This document shows, piece by piece, positions 8,428 through 17,612 of a stretch of DNA of 64,000 nt. This stretch comes from CALZFJ01 sp964459845. GTDB lineage: Bacteria > Bacteroidota > Bacteroidia > Bacteroidales > Muribaculaceae. The number at the start of each line of letters is the position of its first letter. Positions within the stretch are counted from its first letter, which is position 1. Made by a program: the position numbers and the translations under genes. Under the pieces are notes generated by a model. The model was given only the letters and a program-made list of their open reading frames with translations. It searched no databases and had not been told where the DNA came from. The stretch lies in assembly GCA_964459845.1 (NCBI GenBank), contig CAYWOC010000001.1, positions 141,140-205,139 on the forward strand, given 5' to 3'.

Positions 8428-8871
8428 CTAATCCACCGCAAGGATATTCCTTACAGCCCTAAGCGAACTTTTGGCGCGCTTCTCAAGCGCCACACACTCC
8501 CTCTGCGCGCTCGCCACCGGCATCAAGAATCTCATCAGTATCGCTGCCACAAGATAGCCCTCGATGCGCTTGCGAAGCACTGCATCGGCAGCCGCCTCAA
8601 GCTGCGCCGACACTCTGACAGTGATTTTCATAAGTGAGCCATCAGCCACACAATCTTCGGCATATCCCATCATGCGTGAGCAAATATATCCCACTTCCTC
8701 ATCCATCACTACGCCGAATATCCCTGCAAGATCGCACTTGGCATATTGCATTGGCACATCACGGTCATCATTCTTGCCGGCAGAAATGAGCGCATATTCA
8801 GCCATCACGCTGCGCAGCACCTCTTCACGGTCGATTACCACATCTATTTTTCGGTATGTTTTGTTTTCCAT
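8428..8871 (-). CDS. Unrecognised protein, last gene of a three-gene module
   Basis: I do not recognise this 147-residue protein. It starts MENKTYRKIDVVIDREEVLRSV, is mainly helical by composition, and has a central Gly/Val-rich segment DLAGIFGVVMDEEVGYICSRMM. A long helical C-terminus (AQLEAAADAVLRKRIEGYLVAAILM and onward) follows. There is no signal peptide or clear transmembrane helix. The stop is 1 nt from the end of the convergent DUF4834 gene. The two genes upstream on the same strand are also unknown, which suggests one transcription unit with the promoter at 10062-10094. Codon use is GC-ending like the rest of the chromosome. Confidence 0.6.
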   Translation of the reverse strand: MENKTYRKIDVVIDREEVLRSVMAEYALISAGKNDDRDVPMQYAKCDLAGIFGVVMDEEVGYICSRMMGYAEDCVADGSLMKITVRVSAQLEAAADAVLRKRIEGYLVAAILMRFLMPVASAQRECVALEKRAKSSLRAVRNILAVD

Positions 8872-8970
8872 AAATTTATATTCTTATTAAATTTTCAAGG
8901 GGGAGTGGTTTCTAAAAACCGCCATCCTCAACGCATTCATTTATTCCATATCGGTCATTGAGATTGGGTC

Positions 8971-9432
8971 TCATCTCACCATTCTTGTTCTTGCTATGGC
9001 GACAATGCCTACCATAGCCAGCACCACCAGTGTAACCCGCAGCCACACTGTCACATCGCCAATGCCATGGCTGCCAGTCAGCGACGATGAGCTTCGACTG
9101 GCGGTGACTTCATTCGCCGCAGAATCTTTTGACATTGCCAATGCCGCATTGCGCCGCACCTGCATCACGCGCCTCCTTGCCAAAGCCCCAGTCTTCGGTT
9201 TCAACATGGCATTGCTGTCGCTCATTGCATTTACTGGCACTATCGAGTCAGGGTAAAAATACCACTCATCAATCACCACACCCTCCACTGCCGAACAAGC
9301 CCCCACTGCCAGCCCGGCATTCACCGATTTTGCCACACTGTCGGAATAAGCCACAGCCGGCTTGTGGCTTCGGCAAGCCGACATCATCAACATTGCCGCC
9401 ACCGCCAGCATCACACAATTTCTTATGTTCAT
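8971..9432 (-). CDS. Unrecognised lipoprotein with a C-terminal transmembrane helix
   Basis: The 153-residue protein starts MNIRNCVMLAVAAMLMMSAC, a lipoprotein signal with the lipid-bearing cysteine at 20. The residues after the cysteine (RSHKPAV) lack the acidic cluster that marks surface export in Bacteroidetes, so it probably stays periplasmic. The middle is low in structure, with many Ser and Ala residues, and a hydrophobic helix near the end (VWLRVTLVVLAMVGIVAIA) is capped by RTRMVR. A lipid anchor plus a C-terminal transmembrane helix is an unusual combination. It is the second gene of the three-gene module. Confidence 0.6.
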   Translation of the reverse strand: MNIRNCVMLAVAAMLMMSACRSHKPAVAYSDSVAKSVNAGLAVGACSAVEGVVIDEWYFYPDSIVPVNAMSDSNAMLKPKTGALARRRVMQVRRNAALAMSKDSAANEVTASRSSSSLTGSHGIGDVTVWLRVTLVVLAMVGIVAIARTRMVR

Positions 9433-9482
9433 TTTTCAAAAAGTATTATCATTTATATCGTTCTACATACAAGGTTTATCCG

Positions 9483-9923
9483 TCAGCACTTTCCCAAGCA
9501 GCCACCATTCACCACAGCACGTGCTGCACGCTGCACCCTATACAGATGCTTATAGGCATAATCCTCCGATATGAAATAGCGCGAAGCTCGCTCCGACAGC
9601 AGCACTCGCGCAAGTGCCGCATGTATTGCAAGATTAGGATGTCGCTCCCTGAGCTGCTGCATTTTATCATATATCTCCATCCACATCTGTTGCTTCAGGG
9701 TGAGCTTGCGGCTCGGCAGACCGTGAGTATTGATTTCGCTCATCACATTATATGCCTGGTCGAAACTCACATAGTAGTGTGGCCGCCCACTGTGCAGTAC
9801 ATCACGCACTATCTTATGTCGGTTTATCTCTCCCCCGGACTTCATAGCCTCTGCTATCTTCTCTCGGTAATCACGCAGCAGCTCAGCGTCACGCATACGT
9901 GTAAAGTTTCTTACATGGTTCAT
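9483..9923 (-). CDS. Unrecognised basic protein, first gene of the three-gene module
   Basis: The 146-residue protein begins MNHVRNFTRMRDAELLRDYR. It is rich in Arg, His and Tyr and looks wholly helical, with blocks IAEAMKSGGEINRHKIVRDV, YYVSFDQAYNVMSEI and MWMEIYDKMQQLRERHP. I cannot assign it to a family. A cytosolic nucleic-acid or regulatory role would suit its charge, but this is only inference. It lies closest to the promoter at 10062-10094, with a leader of about 130 nt containing a 30-nt palindrome. An internal ATG (M10) is an alternative start. Confidence 0.6.
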   Translation of the reverse strand: MNHVRNFTRMRDAELLRDYREKIAEAMKSGGEINRHKIVRDVLHSGRPHYYVSFDQAYNVMSEINTHGLPSRKLTLKQQMWMEIYDKMQQLRERHPNLAIHAALARVLLSERASRYFISEDYAYKHLYRVQRAARAVVNGGCLGKC

Positions 9924-10011
9924 AATTGTACTCTTCTTTTTTCTTCATTAATTTTCAAATTTGTCATCACGAATTCAAAGTATAACCTAAAACATTAGTT
10001 TTCCATTCCTA

Positions 10012-10041
10012 TTTTAACCCAAATCGAGATTTGGGTTAAAA
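10012..10041. repeat. 30-nt near-perfect palindrome (operator or leader hairpin)
   Basis: Arms TTTTAACCCAAATC (10012-10025) and GATTTGGGTTAAAA (10028-10041) are exact inverse complements separated by only GA. It lies just downstream of the predicted start of the minus-strand module. A 2-nt spacer is too tight for a good RNA loop, so a dimeric protein binding site is the likelier reading. Confidence 0.75.
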
Positions 10042-10061
10042 AGTCATCAGGTATTACACCG

Positions 10062-10094
10062 CAAATATAGTCACAAAATGCGGTAATATGCAAA
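10062..10094 (-). promoter_or_regulatory. Promoter of the three-gene unknown module
   Basis: On the minus strand TTTG (10091-10094) and TATATTTG (10062-10069) are separated by 21 nt, within the Bacteroidetes range. The transcript would begin near 10056 and run through the palindrome before the ATG at 9923. Confidence 0.65.
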
Positions 10095-10149
10095 TATTTT
10101 TAGGTAATTTTACCCTTAAATATTTTTTTATTGTGGCGTTCTTCTTCAT

Positions 10150-10196
10150 TATCTTTGAAATAATACTCATAAGCACAAAAAAAATCTCTATATTTG
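10150..10196 (+). promoter_or_regulatory. Candidate promoter(s) of the TPR protein gene
   Basis: Two -7 matches lie here, TATCTTTG (10150-10157) and TATATTTG (10189-10196). Neither has an ideally spaced TTTG, although the first has a TTG 16 nt upstream and the second would give a leader of about 15 nt. A TTG start codon proposed at 10194 falls inside the second box, so the ATG at 10218 is the real start. Confidence 0.5.
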
Positions 10197-10217
10197 CATA
10201 ATATAATTTCAATTGAC

Positions 10218-13200
10218 ATGAAAATTAGCAAAGCATTATTAGGAGTGTGCGCAGCATTGCCGCTATGCGTGAACGCTCAGGCTGACATAAAGACCACAAC
10301 GCCCGAAGGGTTCCTCTCACGAGGCTTGCTCATGTATGGCGACAAGAATTATGTGGGTGCTATCGACCAGTTGAAGCACCTCCACGAAATGCCTGCTTCG
10401 GCTTCTATGATTGAACAGGCCGATTTCTACATCGCACTGAGCCGATACGAGCGTGGCGAGAAGAAGTCTATCGATGAAATCATGAGGTTCATAAACAAAT
10501 ACCCTACCTCACACCTTGTACCTATGGCTTGGGCTAAAATCGGCGACTTCTATTTCTTCAATGGAAAATATGGAGAGGCGATACGCGCCTACGAGAATGT
10601 GCGTGTTTCGGCTCTCGACGGCGACAGCGACCTCGACATGACTTACCGCGAGGGCTACTCTATGCTGAGACTCGGGGAATTCGATTCTGCCAAGACACGT
10701 TTCGACCGCTTGTCATACACCTCGCGTTACCATGATGCCGGGACATTCTTCCACGGCTACATCGACTACGCCAACAAGAACTACGACAGCGCACTCGAAA
10801 AATTCCGCAGCATCGACACCAACGGCGAGCTGAGCAACGCAGCCGAATACTACATTTGCCAAATCATGTTTGCCAAGAAGCAGTATCCCGAAGTTATCAC
10901 CAAGGGGCGCAAGCTTATGCTCGACAGCCGCTGTGGCGAGTTCAGCAGCGAGCTGCAACGCCTCATAGGCGAGAGCCTGTATCACGAGGGCAACGATGCC
11001 GAGGCTGCAAAATATATCAACAGCTATATGGAATCTTGCGAAAGCGAGCCTGAACGCACTTCACAATACATACTTGGCGTAATCGATTTCCGCAACCGCA
11101 AATATGGCGACTGCATCGAGCATCTCGGAGGTGTCACCGGCAACGATGACGCATTGGCTCAAAGTGCCTATCTTTATATCGGGCAGTCGTATATCAAGAC
11201 CGGCAACCTGAACTCGGCAGCTATGGCTTTCGAGAAAGCCTTCAATATGCCTTACGACCAAAACGTGCAGGAAACGGCTTTCTATAATTACGCTCTCACA
11301 CAAAATGGCGGCGGACGCACTCCGTTCAACCGCTCTATCGACATCTTCGAGCAATTCCTCAACAAATATCCTAAGTCGAAATATGCCAGCGACGTGGAAG
11401 ACTATCTGATTAATGCATACATCAACGGCAACGACTATCAGCGTGCTTTGACGAGCATTTCTCACATCAAGTCGCCATCAAGCAAGGTGCTGAAAGCAAA
11501 ACAAAGTGTGCTTTATCATCTCGGCGTGCAGTCGCTATCGAATGAGCAGATTTCCACTGCACAGAAATACTTCAATCAGGCATACAGCCTCGGCAATTAC
11601 GACACAGCTTTGCGCAACGAATGTTTGCTATGGATAGGCGAATGTCAATACCGCTCGGGGAAATATGCCGCTGCCGAGAAGAACCAGTCGGCATTTATCG
11701 CTGGCTCAGGCTCAAGCAACAAGAATTACGGCATAGCTCAATACAACCTTGGCTACTCCCGCTTCCAGCAACGCAACTACGGCTCTGCCCGAAGCGCATT
11801 CGAGAAGGCTGCGACAAGCAAGCTCACAGAGGATCTGCGCGCCGACGCATACAACCGCATTGGCGACACCTACTACTATGCCAAGCAATACACTGCCGCT
11901 GTTTCGGCTTACGACAATGCCCACAAGCTGAGCAAGACTGCTGGTGAATACGCATTGTTCCAGAAAGCTATGATGCAGGGACTTGCCAAGAACCATTCAG
12001 CCAAAATCAGCCAGCTCGACGAGCTGCTGCGGGAATATCCCAATTCGTCGATGGCTCCTACGGCCATGCTCCAGAAAGGTGAGGCATATGTGGCTATGAA
12101 CAACAGCAAAGCGGCCATCAGCACTTACGATGAACTGCTGCGACGCTACCCCAACAGTGCCGACGCACGCAAGGGACTGTTGCAGATGGCAATCACCGAG
12201 CGCAATGCCGGGAACGAAGCTGGAGCTATCAATTCCTACAAAAAGGTCATCAGCAACTATCCTACAAGCGAAGAGGCTTCAGTGGCTGCCGAAGACTTGA
12301 AGCTGATATATGCCGACAATGGCAACCTTCAGCAATATGCGTCGTTCTTGAACACGGTGACAAACGGACCGAAACTTGATGTCAGTGAAATCGACCGCCT
12401 TACATTTGAGGCTGCCGAAAAGGCTTATATGGCTGAAAAATCGAGCATCACCAAGATGAAGAACTATGTGAGCAAATACCCTAACGGCGCTTACATCTCC
12501 AAAGCTCAGTACTACATAGCCCGCTACGAATACAAGAAAGGCAACTACACCGAGGCTCTTGCCGAAATCAACAAGGTGCTTGCCCGCACCACCGACTCTT
12601 CGTTTGCCGAAGATGCTTTGGCTATGAAGGGCGACATTCTGCTGCGTCAGAAGAAGGCGAAAGAGGCTCTTGCAACCTATGAGCAGCTTTTGCCCCGCGC
12701 TTCTTCTCACGACAACAAGCTGAACGCAAATCTCGGAATCATGCGCACCTCGCTCGAACTTGAGCGTTATGCGAATGTGGAGACAAGCGCAAATGCGCTA
12801 CTCGCTCTTGGAGGTCTTTCGGCCGACGAGGAAAAAGAAGCCACTTTCAACCGCGCATTTGCACGTCTTAAGTTGAAGAAAGGTTCTGAGGCTCGCAAAG
12901 ATTTGTCGTCGCTCGCCGAGAACACCCAGTCGGTGTATGGCGCAAGAGCTGCCTACGAGCTTGCCGACTATTACTACAATGCCGGCAACCTGAAAGATGC
13001 CGAAAAGGTGCTTAACGACTTTATCGACAACGGCACGCCTCACCAATACTGGCTGGCGCGCGGTTTCATCCTGCTTGCCGATGTTTACCACAAGCGTGGC
13101 GACAACTTCGAGGCTTGCGAATATCTCGAAAGCTTGAAAAACAATTATCCGGGCAAGGACGACGACATCTTCAAGATGATCGACTCTCGCCTCAACTCTT

Positions 13201-13238
13201 GGAAGACTTCCAGCAAATCAAAATCGAAGAAAAAATAA
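10218..13238 (+). CDS. Giant periplasmic tetratricopeptide-repeat protein
   Basis: The 1006-residue protein starts MKISKALLGVCAALPLCVNA, a clean type I signal peptide. The rest is built from many TPR or TPR-like repeats (for example PTSHLVPMAWAKIGDFYFFN, AEYYICQIMFAKKQYPEVI, IAQYNLGYSRFQQRNYGSAR and PTAMLQKGEAYVAMNNSKAA). These would form a long superhelical scaffold in the periplasm. The lysine-rich end (SSKSKSKKK) is odd for a secreted protein and may contact acidic lipid or peptidoglycan. An outer-membrane barrel gene starts 22 nt downstream, so the two probably work as a pair at the outer membrane. Their shared function is not known to me. The family resembles YbgF/BamD-like scaffolds only in fold. 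Confidence 0.85.
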   Translation: MKISKALLGVCAALPLCVNAQADIKTTTPEGFLSRGLLMYGDKNYVGAIDQLKHLHEMPASASMIEQADFYIALSRYERGEKKSIDEIMRFINKYPTSHLVPMAWAKIGDFYFFNGKYGEAIRAYENVRVSALDGDSDLDMTYREGYSMLRLGEFDSAKTRFDRLSYTSRYHDAGTFFHGYIDYANKNYDSALEKFRSIDTNGELSNAAEYYICQIMFAKKQYPEVITKGRKLMLDSRCGEFSSELQRLIGESLYHEGNDAEAAKYINSYMESCESEPERTSQYILGVIDFRNRKYGDCIEHLGGVTGNDDALAQSAYLYIGQSYIKTGNLNSAAMAFEKAFNMPYDQNVQETAFYNYALTQNGGGRTPFNRSIDIFEQFLNKYPKSKYASDVEDYLINAYINGNDYQRALTSISHIKSPSSKVLKAKQSVLYHLGVQSLSNEQISTAQKYFNQAYSLGNYDTALRNECLLWIGECQYRSGKYAAAEKNQSAFIAGSGSSNKNYGIAQYNLGYSRFQQRNYGSARSAFEKAATSKLTEDLRADAYNRIGDTYYYAKQYTAAVSAYDNAHKLSKTAGEYALFQKAMMQGLAKNHSAKISQLDELLREYPNSSMAPTAMLQKGEAYVAMNNSKAAISTYDELLRRYPNSADARKGLLQMAITERNAGNEAGAINSYKKVISNYPTSEEASVAAEDLKLIYADNGNLQQYASFLNTVTNGPKLDVSEIDRLTFEAAEKAYMAEKSSITKMKNYVSKYPNGAYISKAQYYIARYEYKKGNYTEALAEINKVLARTTDSSFAEDALAMKGDILLRQKKAKEALATYEQLLPRASSHDNKLNANLGIMRTSLELERYANVETSANALLALGGLSADEEKEATFNRAFARLKLKKGSEARKDLSSLAENTQSVYGARAAYELADYYYNAGNLKDAEKVLNDFIDNGTPHQYWLARGFILLADVYHKRGDNFEACEYLESLKNNYPGKDDDIFKMIDSRLNSWKTSSKSKSKKK

Positions 13239-13259
13239 CAAAGCCTTTTTTTACAGAAT

Positions 13260-15035
13260 ATGAAAATGAACAACAAACATATCATTTTGTCGCTCGCTAT
13301 TGCGGGCTTTGCAAATGTGGCTTTTGCACAGAACGACCTCACAAAAGAGATTACTGTGGAGACCGACTATAAGCCAACTGAACAGAAGGCTACAAAACTG
13401 AACAAGCTGCCGGCTGTCACAAAATCCACCACCAAGACTGCCGCGCTGAAATATAGCGACTGGGCAGTGCCTGCCACCGTGAACCCCACGATGCCTCTCA
13501 TGGCTCCTTATGGATACAACACATTCCACGCATTTTCGAAACACCGCGGATACTTTGACTTCTCGGTCGGCTCGCTGCTGAATCTCACTGGCAGCGCGGG
13601 CTATAAGATTATCGACACCGACCCCACAGAACTCAACTTGTGGATTCAGCACAATTCCACTTGGGCAGGTCGAAACAAATCGTGCCATCTGCCTGGCGAC
13701 CTTATCGAAGCTCAAAAGCAAAAGTTCAACGACAACACGGTAGGCATCGACCTGTCACACAGTTTCCATCAAGGCTCTCTTACGGCTTCCGCATTCTATC
13801 ACTACGACCACTTCAACTACTATGGCGGCTACAACCTGTCGCACAAGCAGGTCGTAAGTCCCGACGGCAGCATCTCCCCTGCCACCACATACGACATTGA
13901 GGGCTGGGACAAGCCGGATATGCAGCAGACGGTTAGCGAGTTTCAAGCAAAGCTGGGCTGGGCAAACCGCCGCAGCGATGATGCTTTGCAGTATTCTGCA
14001 AGCCTCTTGTTCAATCACTTCGGATTCTCAAAAGACCTGATGCGCACACCGAGCAATAAGGGCAATGCCGACAACTACATACGTCTTGCCCTGTTCGGAG
14101 AAACGCCTCACAGCCACAGCGCGCGAGTTGGTGCCAACGTCAATATCGACTATCTCGGTCGCTCGCTGCAAGTCCTAACCGAAGGCGGCGAATACGAGTC
14201 CTCAAACCGTGGCGTGGGACTTGTGAATCTTGCTCCATATTTCAAATACGAAAGCGGCTCGTTCAACGTCAAACTTGGCGTGAACTTCGACCTGTCGCTC
14301 AACGACGGGACTTCGTTCCGCATTGCGCCAAACGTTGATTTGAGCTATGCTTTCACTGATGGTTTCTCATTCTATGCCGAGGCGAAAGGGGGCAAGCAGC
14401 TTGTCACTCTTCGCGACATATACAGCTATAACCGATACATTAATCCGGCTTGTGACTTTGTAAATTCACACACCCCCCTTGATACCGAAGGCGGTTTCAA
14501 GATTGGTCCGTTCTCGGGATTCCATGCCAAGCTGTTCGGCGGATATGGAATTTTCAAGAATGTGAATATGCCATTCTGCGACGAGCCAAGCAGCACTGCT
14601 TGCTCGCTTTATATGCCCACCGACATAAAAGGCTGGAAAGCAGGCTTTGAGCTTGGATATAAATTCCGCTCTATAGCTGAGGCTAAGGTGAATGCAACAT
14701 ATTCCCCACAAGATGCCGAAAAGGGTTATTTCACCGGATTCGACCGTGCTAAATTCGTGGGAAACGCTTCAATCAGCGTCACTCCTATCAGTCATCTGAA
14801 AATAGGAATCGACTATCAACTGCGCTGCAAGCGTTGGTCGGCTACCAATGCCGAGGGGTACTGCTTTGAGCTTGGCGACTGTAGCAACCTCAGCCTCGGA
14901 GCAAGCTATCAAGTTACAGACATAATTACGGTATTTGCTCAAGGCAACAATTTGCTCAACAAGAAGTGGGACAACTACTACGGAATGGCGGCACAGCAGC
15001 TTAATGTGCTTGGCGGCATATCGATAGTATTCTAA
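13260..15035 (+). CDS. Outer-membrane beta-barrel protein paired with the TPR protein
   Basis: A signal peptide (MKMNNKHIILSLAIAGFANVAFA) is followed by a TonB-box-like or linker segment (DLTKEITVETDYKPTEQ). After that come about 500 residues of alternating amphipathic strands ending GISIVF, with a terminal phenylalanine as required for insertion by BAM. There is no plug domain of the usual size: the barrel begins near residue 90, so 591 residues make a plugless TonB-receptor-like barrel. Strands such as FNVKLGVNFDLSLNDG and VGNASISVTPISHLKIGIDY are typical, and LFAQGNNLLNKKW-like text near the end is a TonB-receptor hallmark. It is probably co-transcribed with the TPR gene and perhaps with ruvB. 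The ligand is unknown. Confidence 0.82.
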   Translation: MKMNNKHIILSLAIAGFANVAFAQNDLTKEITVETDYKPTEQKATKLNKLPAVTKSTTKTAALKYSDWAVPATVNPTMPLMAPYGYNTFHAFSKHRGYFDFSVGSLLNLTGSAGYKIIDTDPTELNLWIQHNSTWAGRNKSCHLPGDLIEAQKQKFNDNTVGIDLSHSFHQGSLTASAFYHYDHFNYYGGYNLSHKQVVSPDGSISPATTYDIEGWDKPDMQQTVSEFQAKLGWANRRSDDALQYSASLLFNHFGFSKDLMRTPSNKGNADNYIRLALFGETPHSHSARVGANVNIDYLGRSLQVLTEGGEYESSNRGVGLVNLAPYFKYESGSFNVKLGVNFDLSLNDGTSFRIAPNVDLSYAFTDGFSFYAEAKGGKQLVTLRDIYSYNRYINPACDFVNSHTPLDTEGGFKIGPFSGFHAKLFGGYGIFKNVNMPFCDEPSSTACSLYMPTDIKGWKAGFELGYKFRSIAEAKVNATYSPQDAEKGYFTGFDRAKFVGNASISVTPISHLKIGIDYQLRCKRWSATNAEGYCFELGDCSNLSLGASYQVTDIITVFAQGNNLLNKKWDNYYGMAAQQLNVLGGISIVF

Positions 15036-15063
15036 TCGCCCACTATATTTATCTACAGAATTT

Positions 15064-16083
15064 ATGGATGAAAATTTCGACATAAGAACCGAACGCCTCG
15101 AAAGCGACCGCGATTTTGAGAAAGCTCTCCGCCCCGAGGCGTTCGACGACTTCAGCGGCCAGGAGAAAATCATCGAGAACCTTCGGGTATTCGTCGCCGC
15201 TGCGCGTATGCGTGGCGAGGCTCTTGACCACATGCTGCTGCATGGTCCCCCAGGACTTGGAAAGACTACCCTGTCAAACATTGTGGCAAATGAGCTTGGC
15301 GTTGGATTTAAGGTAACTTCCGGTCCTGTGCTCGACAAGCCGGGCGACCTTGCTGGCATTCTCACGTCACTTGAAGAGAACGATGTGCTTTTCATAGATG
15401 AGATACATCGCCTCAGCCCTGTCGTGGAGGAGTATCTGTATTCGGCTATGGAAGATTACCGCATCGACATTATGATTGACAAAGGCCCGGGAGCCCGCTC
15501 TGTGCAGTTGTCGCTGTCACCGTTCACGCTGATTGGCGCAACCACCCGCAGCGGTCTGCTCACATCGCCTTTGCGCGCTCGGTTCGGCATCAATTGCCAC
15601 CTCGAATACTACGACCATTCGATACTTGAGGCTATTGTAAAGCGCTCTGCTCGTCTGCTCGGTGTGCCTATCACCGACTCTGCCGCGCTGGAGATTGCTC
15701 TGCGCAGCCGTGGCACCCCTCGAATCGCAAATGCGCTGCTGCGCCGTGTGCGTGACTTCGCACAGGTGAAAGGAAATGGGCGCATCGACACCGAGATTGC
15801 CCGGTTCTCGCTCGAAGCTCTGAACATCGACAAATATGGACTTGATGAAATCGACAACAAGATTCTCACTACCATCATCGACAAGTTCAAGGGCGGGCCT
15901 GTGGGTCTTACCACCATCGCCACCGCTCTTGGCGAAGATGCCGGGACTGTGGAGGAGGTGTATGAGCCTTATCTCATAAAAGAGGGGTTCATAAAGCGCA
16001 CTCCACGAGGCAGGGAGGTCACCGACCTCGCCTATGAGCATCTGCACCGGAATCGTGTGGCTGCCCCAGGAACTCTGTTCTGA
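15064..16083 (+). CDS. ruvB: Holliday junction branch-migration helicase subunit RuvB
   Basis: RuvB is the hexameric AAA+ motor that, with RuvA, drives branch migration of Holliday junctions. The 339-residue protein has Walker A GPPGLGKTT (61-69), Walker B FIDEIH (110-115), sensor I LIGATTRSGLL, the arginine-finger region SPLRARFG, and the C-terminal winged helix ending RTPRGREVTDLAYEHL. Length and motifs match the family throughout. It begins 28 nt after the barrel gene and is followed 34 nt later by a flippase, so it sits inside a plus-strand run. RuvA and RuvC are not in the window. Confidence 0.97.
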   Translation: MDENFDIRTERLESDRDFEKALRPEAFDDFSGQEKIIENLRVFVAAARMRGEALDHMLLHGPPGLGKTTLSNIVANELGVGFKVTSGPVLDKPGDLAGILTSLEENDVLFIDEIHRLSPVVEEYLYSAMEDYRIDIMIDKGPGARSVQLSLSPFTLIGATTRSGLLTSPLRARFGINCHLEYYDHSILEAIVKRSARLLGVPITDSAALEIALRSRGTPRIANALLRRVRDFAQVKGNGRIDTEIARFSLEALNIDKYGLDEIDNKILTTIIDKFKGGPVGLTTIATALGEDAGTVEEVYEPYLIKEGFIKRTPRGREVTDLAYEHLHRNRVAAPGTLF

Positions 16084-16117
16084 TTGAAATTTATATCTAC
16101 AGTATTTAAAACTACAG

Positions 16118-17587
16118 ATGGCATCATTAAAATCTTTAGCAAAAGAAACAGCAATATATGGATTAAGCAGCATCATAGGCAGATTTCTCAATTATCTGCT
16201 TGTGCCGCTCTACACCGCAAAACTTTCGGCTGAATCGGGAGGATATGGCATCATCACAAATGTATATTCCTATGTGGCACTGCTTTTTGTAATTCTCACC
16301 TATGGTATGGAGACCACGTTCTTTCGGTTCTCCAACAAAAGTGACGAAAATCCGCAGCGCGTGTATTCCACCACTCTGATTTCTGTGGGCAGCACCTCGC
16401 TGCTGTTCATGGCGCTCGTTATGCTGTTCATATCGCCTATTTCGAGGCTCATCGGCTATGCCGACCACCCCGAGTACATAGCCATAATGGCAAGCTGCGT
16501 GGCTATCGATGCCTTCCAGGCTATCCCTTTCGCCTACTTGCGCTATAAGAAGCGTCCCATAAAGTTTGCTGCGCTGAAGTTGCTGTTCATTTTCATGAAC
16601 ATATCGCTCAACCTGATTTATTTCGTGCTGCTGCCGAGCTTATATAAGTCGCACCCCGATATTATAGGTAAAATCTACGACCCCACCATCGGTGTAGGCT
16701 ACGCCTTCATCCTCAACCTTGTGTGCACAGCCTCAATCACGCTATTCTTCAAGGCTGAGCTTTCTGGCTTCAAATATGTGTTCGACCGCGAGCTTTTGCA
16801 CCGTATGCTGAAATACAGCTTGCCCATCCTGCTGCTCGGAATCGCCGGCATCCTCAACCAGACTGCCGACAAGATTCTGTTTCCGTTTATCTGTTCGGCA
16901 GATAATGCATCACGCGAACTTGGGATATATGGTGCGGCAAGCAAGATTGCCATGATTATGGCTATGATTACGCAGGCTTTCCGATATGCCTACGAGCCAT
17001 TTGTGTTCAGCAAGAGCAAGGAGCGCGACAGCAAGGAGACCTACGCCAAAGCGATGAAGTTCTTCATCATATTCACACTGCTTGCATTCCTTGCTGTGAT
17101 TGCCTACATCGACATCCTGAAGCACCTTATTGCCCCCGACTACTGGAGCGGGCTGCAAGTGGTGCCTATCGTGATGGTGGCTGAAATCATGATGGGAATA
17201 TACTTCAACCTGTCGTTCTGGTACAAGCTGATTGACCAGACGATGTGGGGAGCCGTGTTCTCTGGCATAGGATGCGCCGTGCTTGTGGCAGTGAACGTGA
17301 TTTTCGTGCCACTCTACGGATATATGGCGTGTGCTTGGGCTGGCTGTGCCGGCTATGGCACAGCCATGCTGCTCTCTTATTTTGTGGGACAAAAGAAATA
17401 TCCCATCAACTATCCGCTCAAGAGCATCTTCGGCTACACGCTGCTGGCTGCCGCAATCTATTGCATATTCACAGTCATTCCCGAGATGAACATGTGGCTG
17501 GAAGCCGCCATCAAATCGGTATTCCTGATTTTATTTCTCGCAGTGATAGTCAAAGCCGAACATTTCAAAATAAAGCTTCCACACTGA
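16118..17587 (+). CDS. Polysaccharide/oligosaccharide flippase (MOP superfamily)
   Basis: The 489-residue integral membrane protein has about 12-14 hydrophobic helices. It starts MASLKSLAKETAIYGLSSIIGRFLNYLLVPLY, the standard opening of Wzx-like polysaccharide transporters, and has the paired motif QAFRYAYEPFVFSKSKERDS midway. Such proteins flip undecaprenyl-linked glycans across the inner membrane. No glycosyltransferases are nearby, so it is probably a general cell-envelope flippase rather than part of a capsule locus. It ends just before a strong bidirectional terminator. Confidence 0.88.
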   Translation: MASLKSLAKETAIYGLSSIIGRFLNYLLVPLYTAKLSAESGGYGIITNVYSYVALLFVILTYGMETTFFRFSNKSDENPQRVYSTTLISVGSTSLLFMALVMLFISPISRLIGYADHPEYIAIMASCVAIDAFQAIPFAYLRYKKRPIKFAALKLLFIFMNISLNLIYFVLLPSLYKSHPDIIGKIYDPTIGVGYAFILNLVCTASITLFFKAELSGFKYVFDRELLHRMLKYSLPILLLGIAGILNQTADKILFPFICSADNASRELGIYGAASKIAMIMAMITQAFRYAYEPFVFSKSKERDSKETYAKAMKFFIIFTLLAFLAVIAYIDILKHLIAPDYWSGLQVVPIVMVAEIMMGIYFNLSFWYKLIDQTMWGAVFSGIGCAVLVAVNVIFVPLYGYMACAWAGCAGYGTAMLLSYFVGQKKYPINYPLKSIFGYTLLAAAIYCIFTVIPEMNMWLEAAIKSVFLILFLAVIVKAEHFKIKLPH

Positions 17588-17612
17588 TGCTCTTCAAAGC
17601 ATCATCACCCAC

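Noticed and set aside
9129..9998. 289-residue plus-strand frame
   Set aside because: It spans two minus-strand genes and their gap, and its Pro/Ser/His-rich composition looks like a reversed coding strand.
10194..10217. TTG start giving eight extra residues to the TPR protein
   Set aside because: The codon is inside the TATATTTG -7 box and would precede the signal peptide; the ATG at 10218 fits.
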